Both the position numbers and the translations under genes were made by a program. A stretch of DNA of 64,000 nucleotides from Siderastrea radians (lineage: Eukaryota > Cnidaria > Anthozoa > Scleractinia > Rhizangiidae), in NCBI GenBank assembly GCA_964017195.1, contig OZ024887.1, forward strand, positions 59,721,311-59,785,310. The letters run 5' to 3'. Below, piece after piece: positions 49,620-60,600 of the stretch. The notes beneath the pieces were generated by a model. The model was not told where the DNA came from. It worked only from the letters and a program-made list of their open reading frames with translations, and searched no databases. Numbering within the stretch: the stretch's first letter is position 1; each line of letters opens with the position of its first letter.

Positions 49620-50225
49620 TGAAAGGAACTCATCAAAAGGAACACTCATATTAAAATAGGAACACTCATATTATCAAAAGGAACACTCATATTAAAATAG
49701 GAACACTCAAAAAGAACTCATATTATCAAAAGGAATACTCATCAAAATGGAACACTCATATTAAAATAGCAACACTCATCATGGAACACTCATATTATCA
49801 AAACGAACTCCAATCGATCTAAGGCATCTGGAAGAATCTCATGGAATCAATGAATCGGTCGTTTGGACTTGGTTGCTTGTCAATCCCACGCGGTCGCCTG
49901 TTTGGACTCTTTTCGGGGGGTGCCATCAAAAAGGAACACTTATCAAAAACAAAAAGGAACTCAAAGGAATACTCATCATGGAAAAGGAACACTCATATTA
50001 TCAAAAGGAACTCAAAGAAAATACTCATCATGGAACACTCATATTATCAAAAGGAACACTCATATTAAAATAGGAACACTCAAAAAGAACTCATATTATC
50101 AAAAGGAATACTCATATTAAAATAGGAACACTCAAAAAGAACTCATATTATCAAAAGGAATACTCATATTAAAATAGGAACACTCAAAAAGAACTCATAT
50201 TATCAAAAGGAATACTCATCAAACG
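49620..50225. repeat. Minisatellite, 'ggaacactcat/tatcaaaagg' units, block 2
   Basis: About 600 bp of the same unit family, including at least three near-identical copies of a ~55-bp higher-order unit ('aataggaacactcaaaaag' plus 'aactcatattatcaaaagg'). It is interrupted near 49.80-49.93 kb by non-repeat DNA. Confidence 0.9.
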
Positions 50226-50551
50226 ATTACGTGAAAAAGGAACTCTCTCATTTAGGGTACATAGACGTCTTCTTGACTCAGCTATGTGTTCTTTCTCTTG
50301 AGCCATCAGTCCAAGGGCCACTCACTTGTAAAGGAGACAGGTCTTCCTTCCTCTCGTTTCTCATTCTTCCTGGATTGAATGACTTGTTGAAAACATGTCT
50401 GTCATTAAAACATTTTTACCAACATGGCGTCAGCTGGTACCATTTGTGTTGGGGATAGTTAGCCAAACTGTAGTTTTTCGGTTCCCGGACGATCTGATAA
50501 GTTTTGGTGACTTGAACACGACTATGGGTCAAGGACCACCCCCGATGCTTG
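50226..50551. other. Unique DNA between minisatellite and right terminal repeat; no gene seen
   Basis: Only short frames; no integrase motifs were found here or elsewhere in the element. Confidence 0.5.
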
Positions 50552-50938
50552 AATTGGACTTGTGTCATATCAAAACCATATCAAATCCATCTATGGACCA
50601 TATATGGGTCAAGGATCACCCACGTTCCAGAAATTGGACTTTGGACTTTAAGCCCGCGTTTTCTTAGCGGTTTTAACCCACCTTGAGCCCCCGATCCTAT
50701 TTTCAAACTCGCCAGCGGTTTTCCCTTCAAAAACACGTGACTTCCGGTTCCATGAGCCCACGATCCCTTTTTCCAACTGCACAGCGGTTTTCCTCTCAAA
50801 AACACGTGACTTCCGGTTGCTTGAGCCCACGATCCCTTTTTCCAACTAGTCAGCGGTTTCCCATCCCACTTCCGGTGATGACGTCACTCGACCAATCAGA
50901 AGCCAGCATTACGTGCCAGATGGGCCCACTTTACTACT
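50552..50938 (-). repeat. Polinton right terminal inverted repeat (387 bp)
   Basis: Reverse complement of 32802-33188 with two differences seen; ends ...TTTACTACT followed by the CAGTGA duplication. Confidence 0.93.
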
Positions 50939-50944
50939 CAGTGA
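50939..50944. repeat. Target-site duplication, right (CAGTGA)
   Basis: Second copy of the 6-bp duplication directly after the right terminal repeat. Confidence 0.9.
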
Positions 50945-51784
50945 GAAGTGATGAAAAGGATAATAAACTTGAGAGACAAAATGACAGTCAAATTTCGGCG
51001 GTCAAGATACATGATAATTCTTTTTTCTGGGCCAGCTATCAGGAAACCTTAAATTTGATAAACTACTGACAGGAATCCACTTTCATTCTTACAATCCTCC
51101 ATTTAATCCCCAAACCACAGTTTGTTCCCGTCCGTTTTGCTGTACAGAATCTTTTTATCCTATTTAGTTTTACGTTTGGTGTCATTTAGTAATAGAAATT
51201 AGTATTATTTTAAAAAGCGAAGCTGTTCCTTCAAATGCTAAAATTTAGTTTACTGTCTAGACAAAGTTCTTTGTCTTGAAAAACTTAGGCAACACCTTAC
51301 AGTATACAATAAACGATGACCGGGGTTCTAGATATTAGCAGGGGTTTAACAGTATGAAAACTTCATTAAAAAAATGTCGCTTCATAGCCATTGTCTTTTA
51401 GTAGACTATTGCAAACCGAATATATACGGATGAAAAAAATCTTTGTTGTCTTCCGCCTATTATCTAGCGGGGGAAAATGAACGTTAATAGGTAAGATGAA
51501 CGTTTATTCGTTTGTCTCACGATGGAATCACTTTGAGTTGTTGATCGCGACGTTTCGACTGTAATACTGCTAGTCTTCATCAGGCGATGAGGTCGATTGT
51601 TCACGTGTCGCTATTTGTAGCTATCTTACACCACGATGAACAATAAACACATCTTTAATGACAATGAACGTTAATGTTTTTTATCGTCTCATCATCTACC
51701 CTGCAGAGTTCTCAGGCTTTCTATTGGCTAATGCGCAAAATGGGCGTAACACCTTGCACTTGATAAGAGCAAGCGCCAATGCTG
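50945..51784. other. Right flank and upstream region of GFP-like pseudogene C
   Basis: 51.37-51.46 kb matches 23.70-23.78 kb in reverse complement. From about 51.59 kb the sequence matches the promoter region of genes A/B: inverted CCAAT ('ctattggctaatgcgc') and TTGATAAG at 51760-51767 in the TATA position. No other gene is seen. Confidence 0.6.
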
Positions 51785-53320
51785 AAGCTGATCAGTTCTG
51801 TAAAGGAATCAAGCAAAGCCTACACTAAGCCTGCCTTCTCAGCAACATGGTATGACGAAAAGTGGTAGTTTGAATTTTTGCAATGAAGCTGACAGGGCAC
51901 ATAAATTTTACTGATCAGATCAATCACTTGCATGCTCCATCGTTTGGCGTTTGTTTATATTCCAGTCAAAAAAGATAGATTTGCACGCTAAGAAAATTAG
52001 CTGACTAGCCATGAAATTTAATTTGGCGTCTCCGCACCCTGTAGCACATTAAAATGATGGTCACATTTGAAACTTTTCTGACGTCCTTATTTGTATTTAA
52101 ATCCAACAGAGCAAGATTGCCAAAGAGATGATGACCAAAGTCCACATGGAGGGCTGCATATTAACGGCCACTTCTTCACGTTGGAAGGCGAAGGCAAGGG
52201 CAAACCGTTTGAGTAAGTTGAAGTCAGTTTTCAAATAAATGGAACCCCAAAATGCTTTTCTAATGGTGTCAGTGAGACTAGGGCGGTCAATAAAGTGGCT
52301 AGTTGCTATGTCCTTTATCGCCACAGCCTTGTTTAGTTATTTTCTGTCGTTTTCATGATTAGTTTCGCCGCGGGTTTGCATCAGAACAGTCGAAGAGAGA
52401 AAAGCTTTGTGGCAAGTTGAAGTCAGTCTTTACGCACGTGGATAAAACTTTTAAGGAAACTTTTATTTGGCCTTACGTCGCCCTAACCTCAACACATTTT
52501 CTTATTTTCGTATTAGCTTTGTCGCGTAATGTAAAATTCAACTGTCACCTTGATCAAGCTGATCAGTTCGGTAAACGAGTCAAGCAAAGCCTACACCAAG
52601 CCTGCCTTCTCAGCAATATGGTATGACGAAAAGTGATAGTTTGACTTTTTGCAATGAAGCTGACAGGGCACACAAATTGTACTGGTCAGATCAATCACTT
52701 GCATGCTCCATCGTTTGGCGTTTGTTTATATTCCAGTCAAAAAAGATAGATTTGCACGCTAAGAAAATTAGCTGACTAGCCATGAAATTTAATTTGGCGT
52801 CTCCGCACCCTGTAGCACATTAAAATGATGGTCACATTTTAAACTTTTCTGACGTCCTTATTTGTATTTAAATCCAACAGAGTACGATTGCTAAAGAGAT
52901 GATGACCAAAGTCCATATGGAGGGCTGCATAAACGGCCACTTCTTCACGTTGGAAGGCGAAGGCAAACTAGGCAAACCGTTTGAGTAAGTTGAAGTGTTT
53001 TCGAAATACATAAAACCTAAAATGTTTTTCTATAATGGTGTCAGTGAGACTAGGGCGGTCAATAAAGTGGCTAGTTGCTATGTCCTTTATCGCCACAGCC
53101 TTGTTTAGTTATTTTCTGTCGTTTTCATGATTAGTTTCGCCGCGGGTTTGTATCAGAACAGTCGAAGAGAGAAAAGCTTTGTGGCAAGTTGAAGTCAGTC
53201 TTAACGTACGTGGATAAAACTTTTAAGGAAACTTTTATTTGGCCTTAAGTCGCCCTAACCTTAACACATTTTCTTAATTTCGTATTAGCTTTGTCGCGTA
53301 ATGTAAAATTCAACTGTCAC
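51785..53320 (+). repeat. 771-bp tandem duplication of exon 1/exon 2 region in C
   Basis: Unit 1 is about 51785-52555 and unit 2 about 52556-53320. Each holds an ATG|gtatgac first-exon end (51847-51849; 52618-52620), an intron and the 101-nt-type exon. The duplication starts downstream of the TATA-like box, so unit 2 lacks the core promoter. Confidence 0.85.
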
Positions 53321-53450
53321 GTAATAGCACCAAGATTACGAGAGAAATAGCATAATCAGGGTCTGTTATATCTTTGAATCGTAATGGTCTATCTTTTTCA
53401 TTGCGTTGAGATTGCACTACTAACGAAGCAATAATTTCGGGAAACCTTTG

Positions 53451-53897
53451 CGCTCTTTTTTTTATAAGAACCTTTTTTATAAGAACGTCGAGGCTGGAAT
53501 TGGCCAAAATTTAAGAACATGCCAAGAACATACCCAGGCTAAGATTTTGTTAAGAACGTCTTTATCTTGTCTTCATATTTGTAGAATAAGCTATGTGGAA
53601 ATAAATTAAGTGTAATAATTTGGTCAGAGTAAGTTACCGCCTTTTTGAGCCCCAAATGCTAGAATTTTTGGGATGTCGCAAAACAAGAAAACACGTATAG
53701 CTTTTAAGAAATTGGTAGAGCTTTGACCTATTTGTTTTTTCTTTCATTCAGAACTATGATTTATGAAATGCTGTTCAATTAATCTTAAGAATATTGTTAA
53801 GAACGTCTGAGGCTCAAATCGCCAAAAAAATAAGAACATTCAGTTCCGGTTCAGCCTCAGCTTAAAAATTAGACGTTCTTATAAAAAAAAAAGAGTG
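53451..53897. mobile_element. Inverted-repeat element (TTCTTATAA... ends) in C intron
   Basis: Ends 'gctctttttttttataagaa' and 'ttcttataaaaaaaaaagag' are inverted repeats, with further 'agaacgt...gaggct' complementarity inside. Absent from the same point in A and B ('gggaaacttttatttggcc'). It resembles the 140-bp MITE at 22.49 kb. Target-site duplication not clear. Confidence 0.55.
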
Positions 53898-53960
53898 TAG
53901 TCATCTTATTTAATTTTTTTTAAAATTAGCTTCGCTGCGGGGTTTAAAATTCAACCATTA

Positions 53961-54744
53961 GGGACCGTTCAATTTTTATGAGGTAGGGGGGGGCTGGTGG
54001 GATTTGAGGGGGGCCATGCCAAAAAATATGGCTTCAAAAGGGGGGGCCAGCCAAAAAATATGGTGTGTAAAGGGGGGGGGGGTCACCAAAAAAAATACCT
54101 CTTAGTAGTGACAGCGTCTGTAATAATGCAAACATCCGGTGCCAGAAGGCCAAAAATAGCGTTTCTAAGGTTCTGAAAATTCAAATTTTCCCGGGGGAGA
54201 ATGCCCCCGGACCCCCCTACTTTATTATACACCCAACGACAACTCTATCCCAACAACTGTTTCATTACAAAATACAGCCAGGGGGATGTCAACTCTTTTT
54301 TTGCCTCTGCTGGCCTGATTCTTTAACGAGTGAACAACTGATAACAGTTGCCAAAATAATGCTTTCATTACCGGCAGGAATTGTCTGTTTATGTACTTCA
54401 GAATGCAGCAAATTGCATTAGAGCATCTCTAGATTTTCAAAATTTTCCAGAGGAAGATACCTTTGGAACCCCTACCAGAAAATTGCCTTGTCAATAAAGA
54501 CATTTACTCCTGCAGGACTTGAGTGTTAAAAGTGACTGTTTAATATAAGCTTGACAAGTTTTACATTTACTTTATCACTTTTTCTTTTTTTCCTTTTGTT
54601 TTTCTGGGGGGGTCATCTCAAATATTTAGGACAACAAGGGGGGGCAGGTAAAAAATTCTAATATAGAGGGGTCATTATATTTTACTAGTACTACCCATCA
54701 AATCCCACCAGCCCCCCCCCACCCCATAAAAAAGGAACGGTCCC
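53961..54744. mobile_element. 784-bp element with GGGACCGTTC ends
   Basis: The left end GGGACCGTTCAATTTTTATG and the right end ...CATAAAAAAGGAACGGTCCC are inverted repeats, continuing through a G-rich/C-rich and 'ctggtgggatttga' segment. Flanked by TTA on both sides. Gene B's intron has the empty site 'caactattacgtaacgac'. No transposase frame. Confidence 0.75.
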
Positions 54745-55546
54745 TTACGTAACGACACAAAGCCAGGAAGGAAAAGAAAAGTGATTATGCCAAGGTTGCC
54801 AAAACATCACGAGGGTACGCATACGCCAGCAGTTTTGTGTTGCCCAAAACGTCGGGTTAGCTTCATATGCTTTCCCGGAGCCTGTGTTTTCTTGCTTATA
54901 GTGTAGTATCTTATCGTAGTAGATATTCACGTACGCGTCTGTACACATTAAAATCTGACTTGATGAAGTCAAGTGACTTGTGAATATTTTCGCTGATCAC
55001 AATCTTCGATTTTGTCTCATGCTTTAGTGGCTATCAAACTGCGACGTTTCGTGTGACTAAGGGCGCGCCCTTGCCATTTTCCTTTGAAATGCTGACTCCG
55101 ATGGCTCAGTATGGCAGCAAAATCTTCGTCCAGCACCCCACAGACATACCTGACTTTTACAAGCAGGCTATTGAAAATGATGGATTGTCATGGGAGCGGA
55201 TCGTAACCTTTGAAGACGGAGCAGTCATGACGGTTTGCAACAAGTCAATGTGAGTTCAATAACCCTTGCTGTGTATTTTGCGCGTGAATATCCTAGCTCA
55301 AATCAGAGAAAACCCGAAAAATTTCACTAAGAAAAAAATCTTTTTGAAAAATATTTAAGAAAAGAAAAGTGTTTTGGCGAAGAAGGTTTCACATACAGTC
55401 ATAAAACTTAGAACGATCTTGTACAGCATAATAAACAGCAGCAAAAGATAGTGTCGCTCAGCGTTTATTTTAATGGTCATTTGTATTCTGTCTAGTTTAC
55501 CGAGGCAATCCACCCATCCAATCCGTGAAAACTAATTATCGATCAA

Positions 55547-56737
55547 AAAACTTTACAATCTAGACCAAGCCTAACTACCGATGACATCATTTCTTTATTG
55601 GACTTCACTCTCTCCAATAACTATTTTGTCTACAATAACTGTATATATAAGCAGGTTCACGGTTGTGCTATGGGCAGCCCTGTTAGCCCTATTGTTGCTA
55701 ATCTTTGCATGGAGGTGGTTGAAGAATTAGCCATCAATACCTCTACAGTTACACCAAGGATTTGGAAAAGATATGTTGACGATAGCTTCGTCATCATTAA
55801 GAAAGACGCTGTCTCCTCCTTTCATGACACTTTAAATTCCATTGACCCAAAAATCGCTTTTACTATCGAAGAAGAAAACAATGGCCAAATCTCTTTCTTG
55901 GACACCCTGGTTTCCAGGAAAAATGGTGTTACTGTCATCGACGTTTACCGGAAACCGACACATACTGATAGATATCTGGATTATTCTTCTCATCATGAAA
56001 TTAAACATAAAGTCAGCGCGGCCTCGACCCTCCTATTCCGTGCAGCCAACCTACCTAGCACTTGTGAAGGTAAAGCACGCGAGATTAGTCACGTTACGGA
56101 AGCATTGAAAGCCAATGGCTACCCACCAACGGTTATTTCCAACATTTTAAAAAAGAAGTCAGCACCGACAACTCCTCCTCCGGAAGAATTAGTGTCCATG
56201 TTCTTCAAATGGGCCGATCCATCTGACACATCCCTGGGTTTCGCATGTCTTCCCTATATCCGCGGATTGACTGAACCTCTCACCAGATTACTTCGTAAAA
56301 ATTACATCCATGTAATAAGCAAACCAGCTAAAACCCTGCAACAAGAATTCCCTTCTCCTAAGTTTAGGCAGCCCCTGGATCTACAATGCAATGTTGTTTA
56401 CAAAATCCCGTGCGCTGATTGCTGTTGGAGTTACGTAGGAGAAACTGGCAGATGTTTTAAAACCCGAAGAAAGGAACATCAACGAAATCTTAAAAATTAT
56501 ACTAGAGGCTCGAACATTGCCAACCATGCTTGGCAAAAAAATCATTCAATTGATTTTGATGGCGCTACCGTGATAGACAAAGGCAATTACCGTATTCGAA
56601 GAACACTAGAATCCTGGCATACTGCCAAAACTGTCGGCGCAGACAATAATTCCAAACCGCTACAAAGACAATACTCTAAGTGTCCGTTTTTGTCCATTTT
56701 TAGCTTTTTTACACTTCTATTGTATTCTTGTGTTTAA
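55547..56737 (+). pseudogene. Penelope-like RT/GIY-YIG polyprotein fragment
   Basis: The open frame runs from the 5' junction with no ATG of its own at the start and encodes about 395 residues. Reverse transcriptase motifs: 'HGCAMGSPVSPIVANL' and the catalytic 'RYVDDSFV', then 'ISFLDTLV' and 'VYRKPTHTDRYL'. The C-terminal part has the GIY-YIG nuclease pattern 'VYKIPCADC', 'YVGETGRCFKTRRKEH'. The RT fingers and N-terminal domain are missing, so it cannot be an autonomous element. The frame is otherwise unbroken to TAA, indicating recent insertion. Confidence 0.88.
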
Positions 56738-56879
56738 TCTTTTCACACCCTCCCTTGCATATATTTCCAATCATGCGCTTCCATTTCTTTTTACACTCGT
56801 TAAAGGCTATAGTATAATAGCCGAAAGCTTATATTTCTCTTAAACTTTTTAAACCAGAGAACGCTTTTTACATTTTTAA
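55547..56879 (+). mobile_element. Penelope-like retroelement, 5'-truncated, in C intron 3
   Basis: Bounded by a 14-bp direct repeat TAATTATCGATCAA (55533-55546 and 56880-56893). Genes A and B have the empty site. The inserted DNA is the 3' part of an element encoding reverse transcriptase and GIY-YIG endonuclease. The truncated 5' end is typical of target-primed insertion. Confidence 0.88.
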
Positions 56880-57687
56880 TAATTATCGATCAACTGAAAG
56901 AATGATGTCCTTTTTTTATTTGTACAGAATGAAAGGCGACTGTTTCCACTAGGAATTCCAGCTTTTGGGCGTCAACTTTTCTTCCAAATGGACCTGTTAT
57001 GCAGAGAAAGGGAGCGGGCTGGATGCCAGTAACTGAGAGGCTGTGCATGAAAGGAGATTATCTGGTGGGCGAAAGTGACATGACTCTGAAACTTCAAGGA
57101 GGTGGTTTTTACACATGCCACTACCAAACAATTCACAAGTAAGTGACTTTGAGAAGGACTGCAGTTCCTTGAGGTGTACCCCCCCACCTTTTTAGATAAT
57201 TTATCCCCCTCATTCGCTTAGAAACAAGTCGACTGACATCCACTAGGAACAAATTCGTGCGAGTCCGTGCGCTAAAATCTCAAACGGTGATCACTTTAAA
57301 ATTTAAACACCCTAGAAAAGTTACAAAGATTATCCCTCCTTTTTTTACAGGTCACCATCGTAACTTTTGTAAGGTGAAATTACCAGGCGCTTTTTATCTG
57401 AAATGTTTAACGAATTAAAGAACGGGTGCTATTACTTCTTACGGGAGTAGTGGGATTACTTTCGAAATTTCACCTTTTTTCTGAAAGAGACCCTGTACAA
57501 CTTACAGTGTCTGATTCCAGGTGTTCTGTTCCTTCGCAGAGCAATGAATCCTGCAGCCCTAGCGGTCATCAAATGCCCTGGATTTCACTATGCTGACCAT
57601 CGCCTTGAGATTACAAAACATGACGCGGATTATACTAATGTCGAACATCAGGAGTTCTCAAAAGCTCGTCATTCCCCCATGGTCTGA

Positions 57688-60600
57688 TCTGCCTCGAGAA
57701 TGTCCAGAGTCGCGTGACTATCAGAGAGAAGCCGACAGCAGCCTCTCATTTTGATGGAGCTTTTGAGTGTAATGTTTTTATAGCTAGACATTGAAAAAGT
57801 AAAACTCCATCGGAACATTTATTCACTGTGTCGCTAGTTAATTTTGTTTCCTAAAGGTTAGGGGTACCTTAAGCTCAAAACAGTTTATTTTTTCTTATTC
57901 AGCTTACTTGATGTAACAAACAAAATAACTGGCTAAAACTTGCGGCTGAAAGTGCGATTGGCACACAAGGCAGAAAGGGAAGCCGTAATCGAAATGCGGC
58001 CGGAAAGCAGGAAAAACTCGGGTAAAAACAAGGACTTTCTTGCAGTCGAGCTGTGATATTATAGAACATATCGCAATGCCCGGCCCTTTAGCAAGTATTT
58101 GCACGTGCTTGATAAAAAATCTGTTCTGAGTTTGGTGAAATTTTTTTTCGCCCCTCCCCCCAATAAAAAAATATATATATATGTTTGCGCCCCTAACTCA
58201 CACGTTCCAATTTCTAAGCAATGGTAAATGCTGGATAAGACTTTAAAAGAAGGATATATATGTTTCCCAACCTTTTGCTTTCCATGAAACAGCATATACG
58301 GTCAGTCTAATTGTCTTGTAAGAAAATTGCGTATTATATATAACTGGAATAGCTTTCTTGTTGAATAAATTCCATAAAGTAAAGCTTTTCTTTTGTTTTC
58401 TGTTTGCCAAGTCACAGAAAATTTTGTCCTTTTTTAATTAGTTACGTTTCGTGATTAAACAGTTAACGACCTTTGTTCCATTATTCCAGCCATAAAATTA
58501 ATTGTCTTTATAAGACTTTATAAGACACCGTAAGACTGGAATTGCAGAGGCGAATCCAGGGGGAGGGTTGAGGGAGGTGCATTTCCCCCCTCTTTGGGAA
58601 CTCCTTTGAACTTGTCTGACTTCTCGTGTCTATCGCTTCAGTTCATCACAAAAACAATAGAATATTGTTGTTTTGCACGAAACTGCCGATTAACTAATCA
58701 GTCCCCCCCGGCCTTTGAAAAAATCCTGGATCTGCCCCTGAATTAAAATGACCGCTGAAAAAGCTATATTAAACCCTTTATGCCCTCACTGATAAAAATG
58801 CATATTCTCCATACTGTATACTCCATACATTTCTTATGGAACTAGTAAGGAGAATTTGTCTCAATATCAAAACATCTTATTCTTGCACTTTCTTAATTCT
58901 CATTACTTGAATGTTTGACCAAGTAGTGATAATGTAAAGAGAAATTTCATTTTCGTCACTGTAAGGACTTAGAGGGTTAAGGAATGATTTACTCAGGTGC
59001 AACGGTATATGCCATAGAGACAAACGTAATCTTCTTGAACCGAAGTCATGTTCAAATAAGTCATTTTCTTAACCGACGAATTCGGACTATGTAGGAAGGG
59101 AAAGCGGAAAAGTGGTAGGGCAGGTCGATTCTCAGAGTGGGCCTGGTACGAGTGTCGGCGTCGGTAAAAGTACATTGTGTAAACCTCATAAGGTGCCCAA
59201 GGGGGCTCAGGCTAAAGGGATCTTATGCTAATCGCGGGAAAGAATGTGTCCGAGTCGGGAACACGTGGATATCCCATTTCGTTCCCGGAGCTCTTCTAGT
59301 TTTTGTACAGCACCGCCAAAAACAACGACCGAAGACACTAGAGTCGAGAATGGTGGAGGTCAGTGACTGGGAACTAACTGAGAGAGGATTCAGGAGAAGC
59401 GAAATCAACGGGTAAGTAAGTAAGTAAGAAACTTTATTTACGTGTCAAACCACGTAGCTGGATCTTCTTGGATAGTATAAGCGGCAAAGAAGGATATACC
59501 AGTTAGTCTTTTTAATTTTTCTGCTTTTCTTTTGATTTTGAACCGAGTTCAATTCTGGGCTGTTAAGATGCCCAATCAATCGTAAGGATGTGGTTACTTT
59601 ATTGAGAATTCTATCGCCGGTTTATTGAAATGCATCTGTTTTGAGAGTTGTGACGGCCTTTTTGGTCATGGTTTTGGGGAAGACCGACCAACGGACAGCG
59701 AAAAATGATCTTGAGTGAAGAATGAGGCTGTGAGCATAGTCTGCGGAGCTATCGGTTTGGTGAGGAGAGGGTGAATTATTCAGTTGACTTCCTTTCCAGG
59801 GTATTGGTCGCCTTTTCATTTGGTCAAATTTCAGCGTTACTTTGTTGCTGTAATCCTAAGAGAGTAAGTGAGTCTAAAGAAGACTTTGTCGGTTCTGCGC
59901 GCATTGCAGGCCTATGGCTTCTTACAGTTTTCAGAAGAGAAAGACAATATTTTAAAATCTTTAGTTAAAAGCCAACGTGAGTTTTCTTTTGGGTCATTTG
60001 TTGCTGCAACTGTTAAAAGAAATGATTTTATCCTGGAAAAGAAATACAAGAAGCTTAGAGAATATCAAATATAACAGACTAAGCGCTAGGAAGGGACTGG
60101 AAACTAGTCTTTTTCATTCCCCCCCTCAAAATCCAGCCGTATGACCACAGGCTTACCATCCTCCGTTTGTGTTGCGGACCTGTGCTAGCTGTACATTAAT
60201 AGCCGCTTCGGTTGTGTACAAAGGATTTTGTGAATACCATAATTACAGCTTTTTCAACGAAGGAAAATCAAACAAAAACGCTTAGAAACATGAACACTGT
60301 GTTAATGTTTGTTGTTATGGGCTTCGTTTGCCGATTTTAAGCTCCGGGAGGCGGTTTTAGAAACTTGAAGTTTGACCTGCTCTATAAATATTTATATACT
60401 CACAAGGCCTGCAATTTCAAGAACCTCAAATTACCGACCGCCTTGGGATCTCACCAAAAATTAATACGCTTAACCTCGTGCCTTTGACAAAAGAATCCCG
60501 GTTTTCGAAAGAACAGTCTTTTTAGTTTGATTTGACCTGATTTTGACTCATTCGCGTCAGCGGCCTCACCATTAAAATCCAGCATAAACTTTTGAATCTG

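Larger units (their letters stand above)
32802..50938. mobile_element. Polinton/Maverick (adintovirus-like) element, 18,137 bp
   Basis: The element is bounded by 387-bp inverted repeats starting AGTAGTAAAGTGGG and by a 6-bp direct repeat CAGTGA (32796-32801 and 50939-50944), the duplication length known for Polintons. It encodes the diagnostic set: protein-primed PolB, FtsK/HerA-type ATPase, adenain-like cysteine protease, double-jelly-roll major capsid protein and penton-like protein, plus accessory proteins. No retroviral-type integrase is present. It may be an endogenous virus genome or a mobile element of the coral host; the capsid genes look intact, PolB does not. Confidence 0.93.
51847..57687 (+). 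pseudogene. GFP-like pseudogene C
   Basis: Exons by comparison with gene B: ATG 51847-51849; exon 2 copy 1 at 52110-52212 (2-nt insertion, frame broken); exon 2 copy 2 at 52881-52984 (3-nt insertion, frame kept); chromophore exon 55028-55249 (open, 'MAQYGSKIFV', QYG retained); 210-nt-type exon 56928-57138 (TAG at 56950-56952 instead of the Tyr codon in 'FHYE', plus a 1-nt insertion soon after); last exon 57540-57687 (open, TGA). Splice sites are all retained. The stop and insertion in the fourth coding exon make a full barrel impossible. Intron 3 has gained a Penelope-like element fragment. Most similar to A and B. Confidence 0.88.

Noticed and set aside
49047..50120. Frames of 66-100 codons after PolB
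   Set aside because: All are readings of the minisatellite in different phases.
49195..50225. CRISPR-like array
   Set aside because: Repeat and spacer are not distinguishable; it is a direct minisatellite, and the context is eukaryotic.
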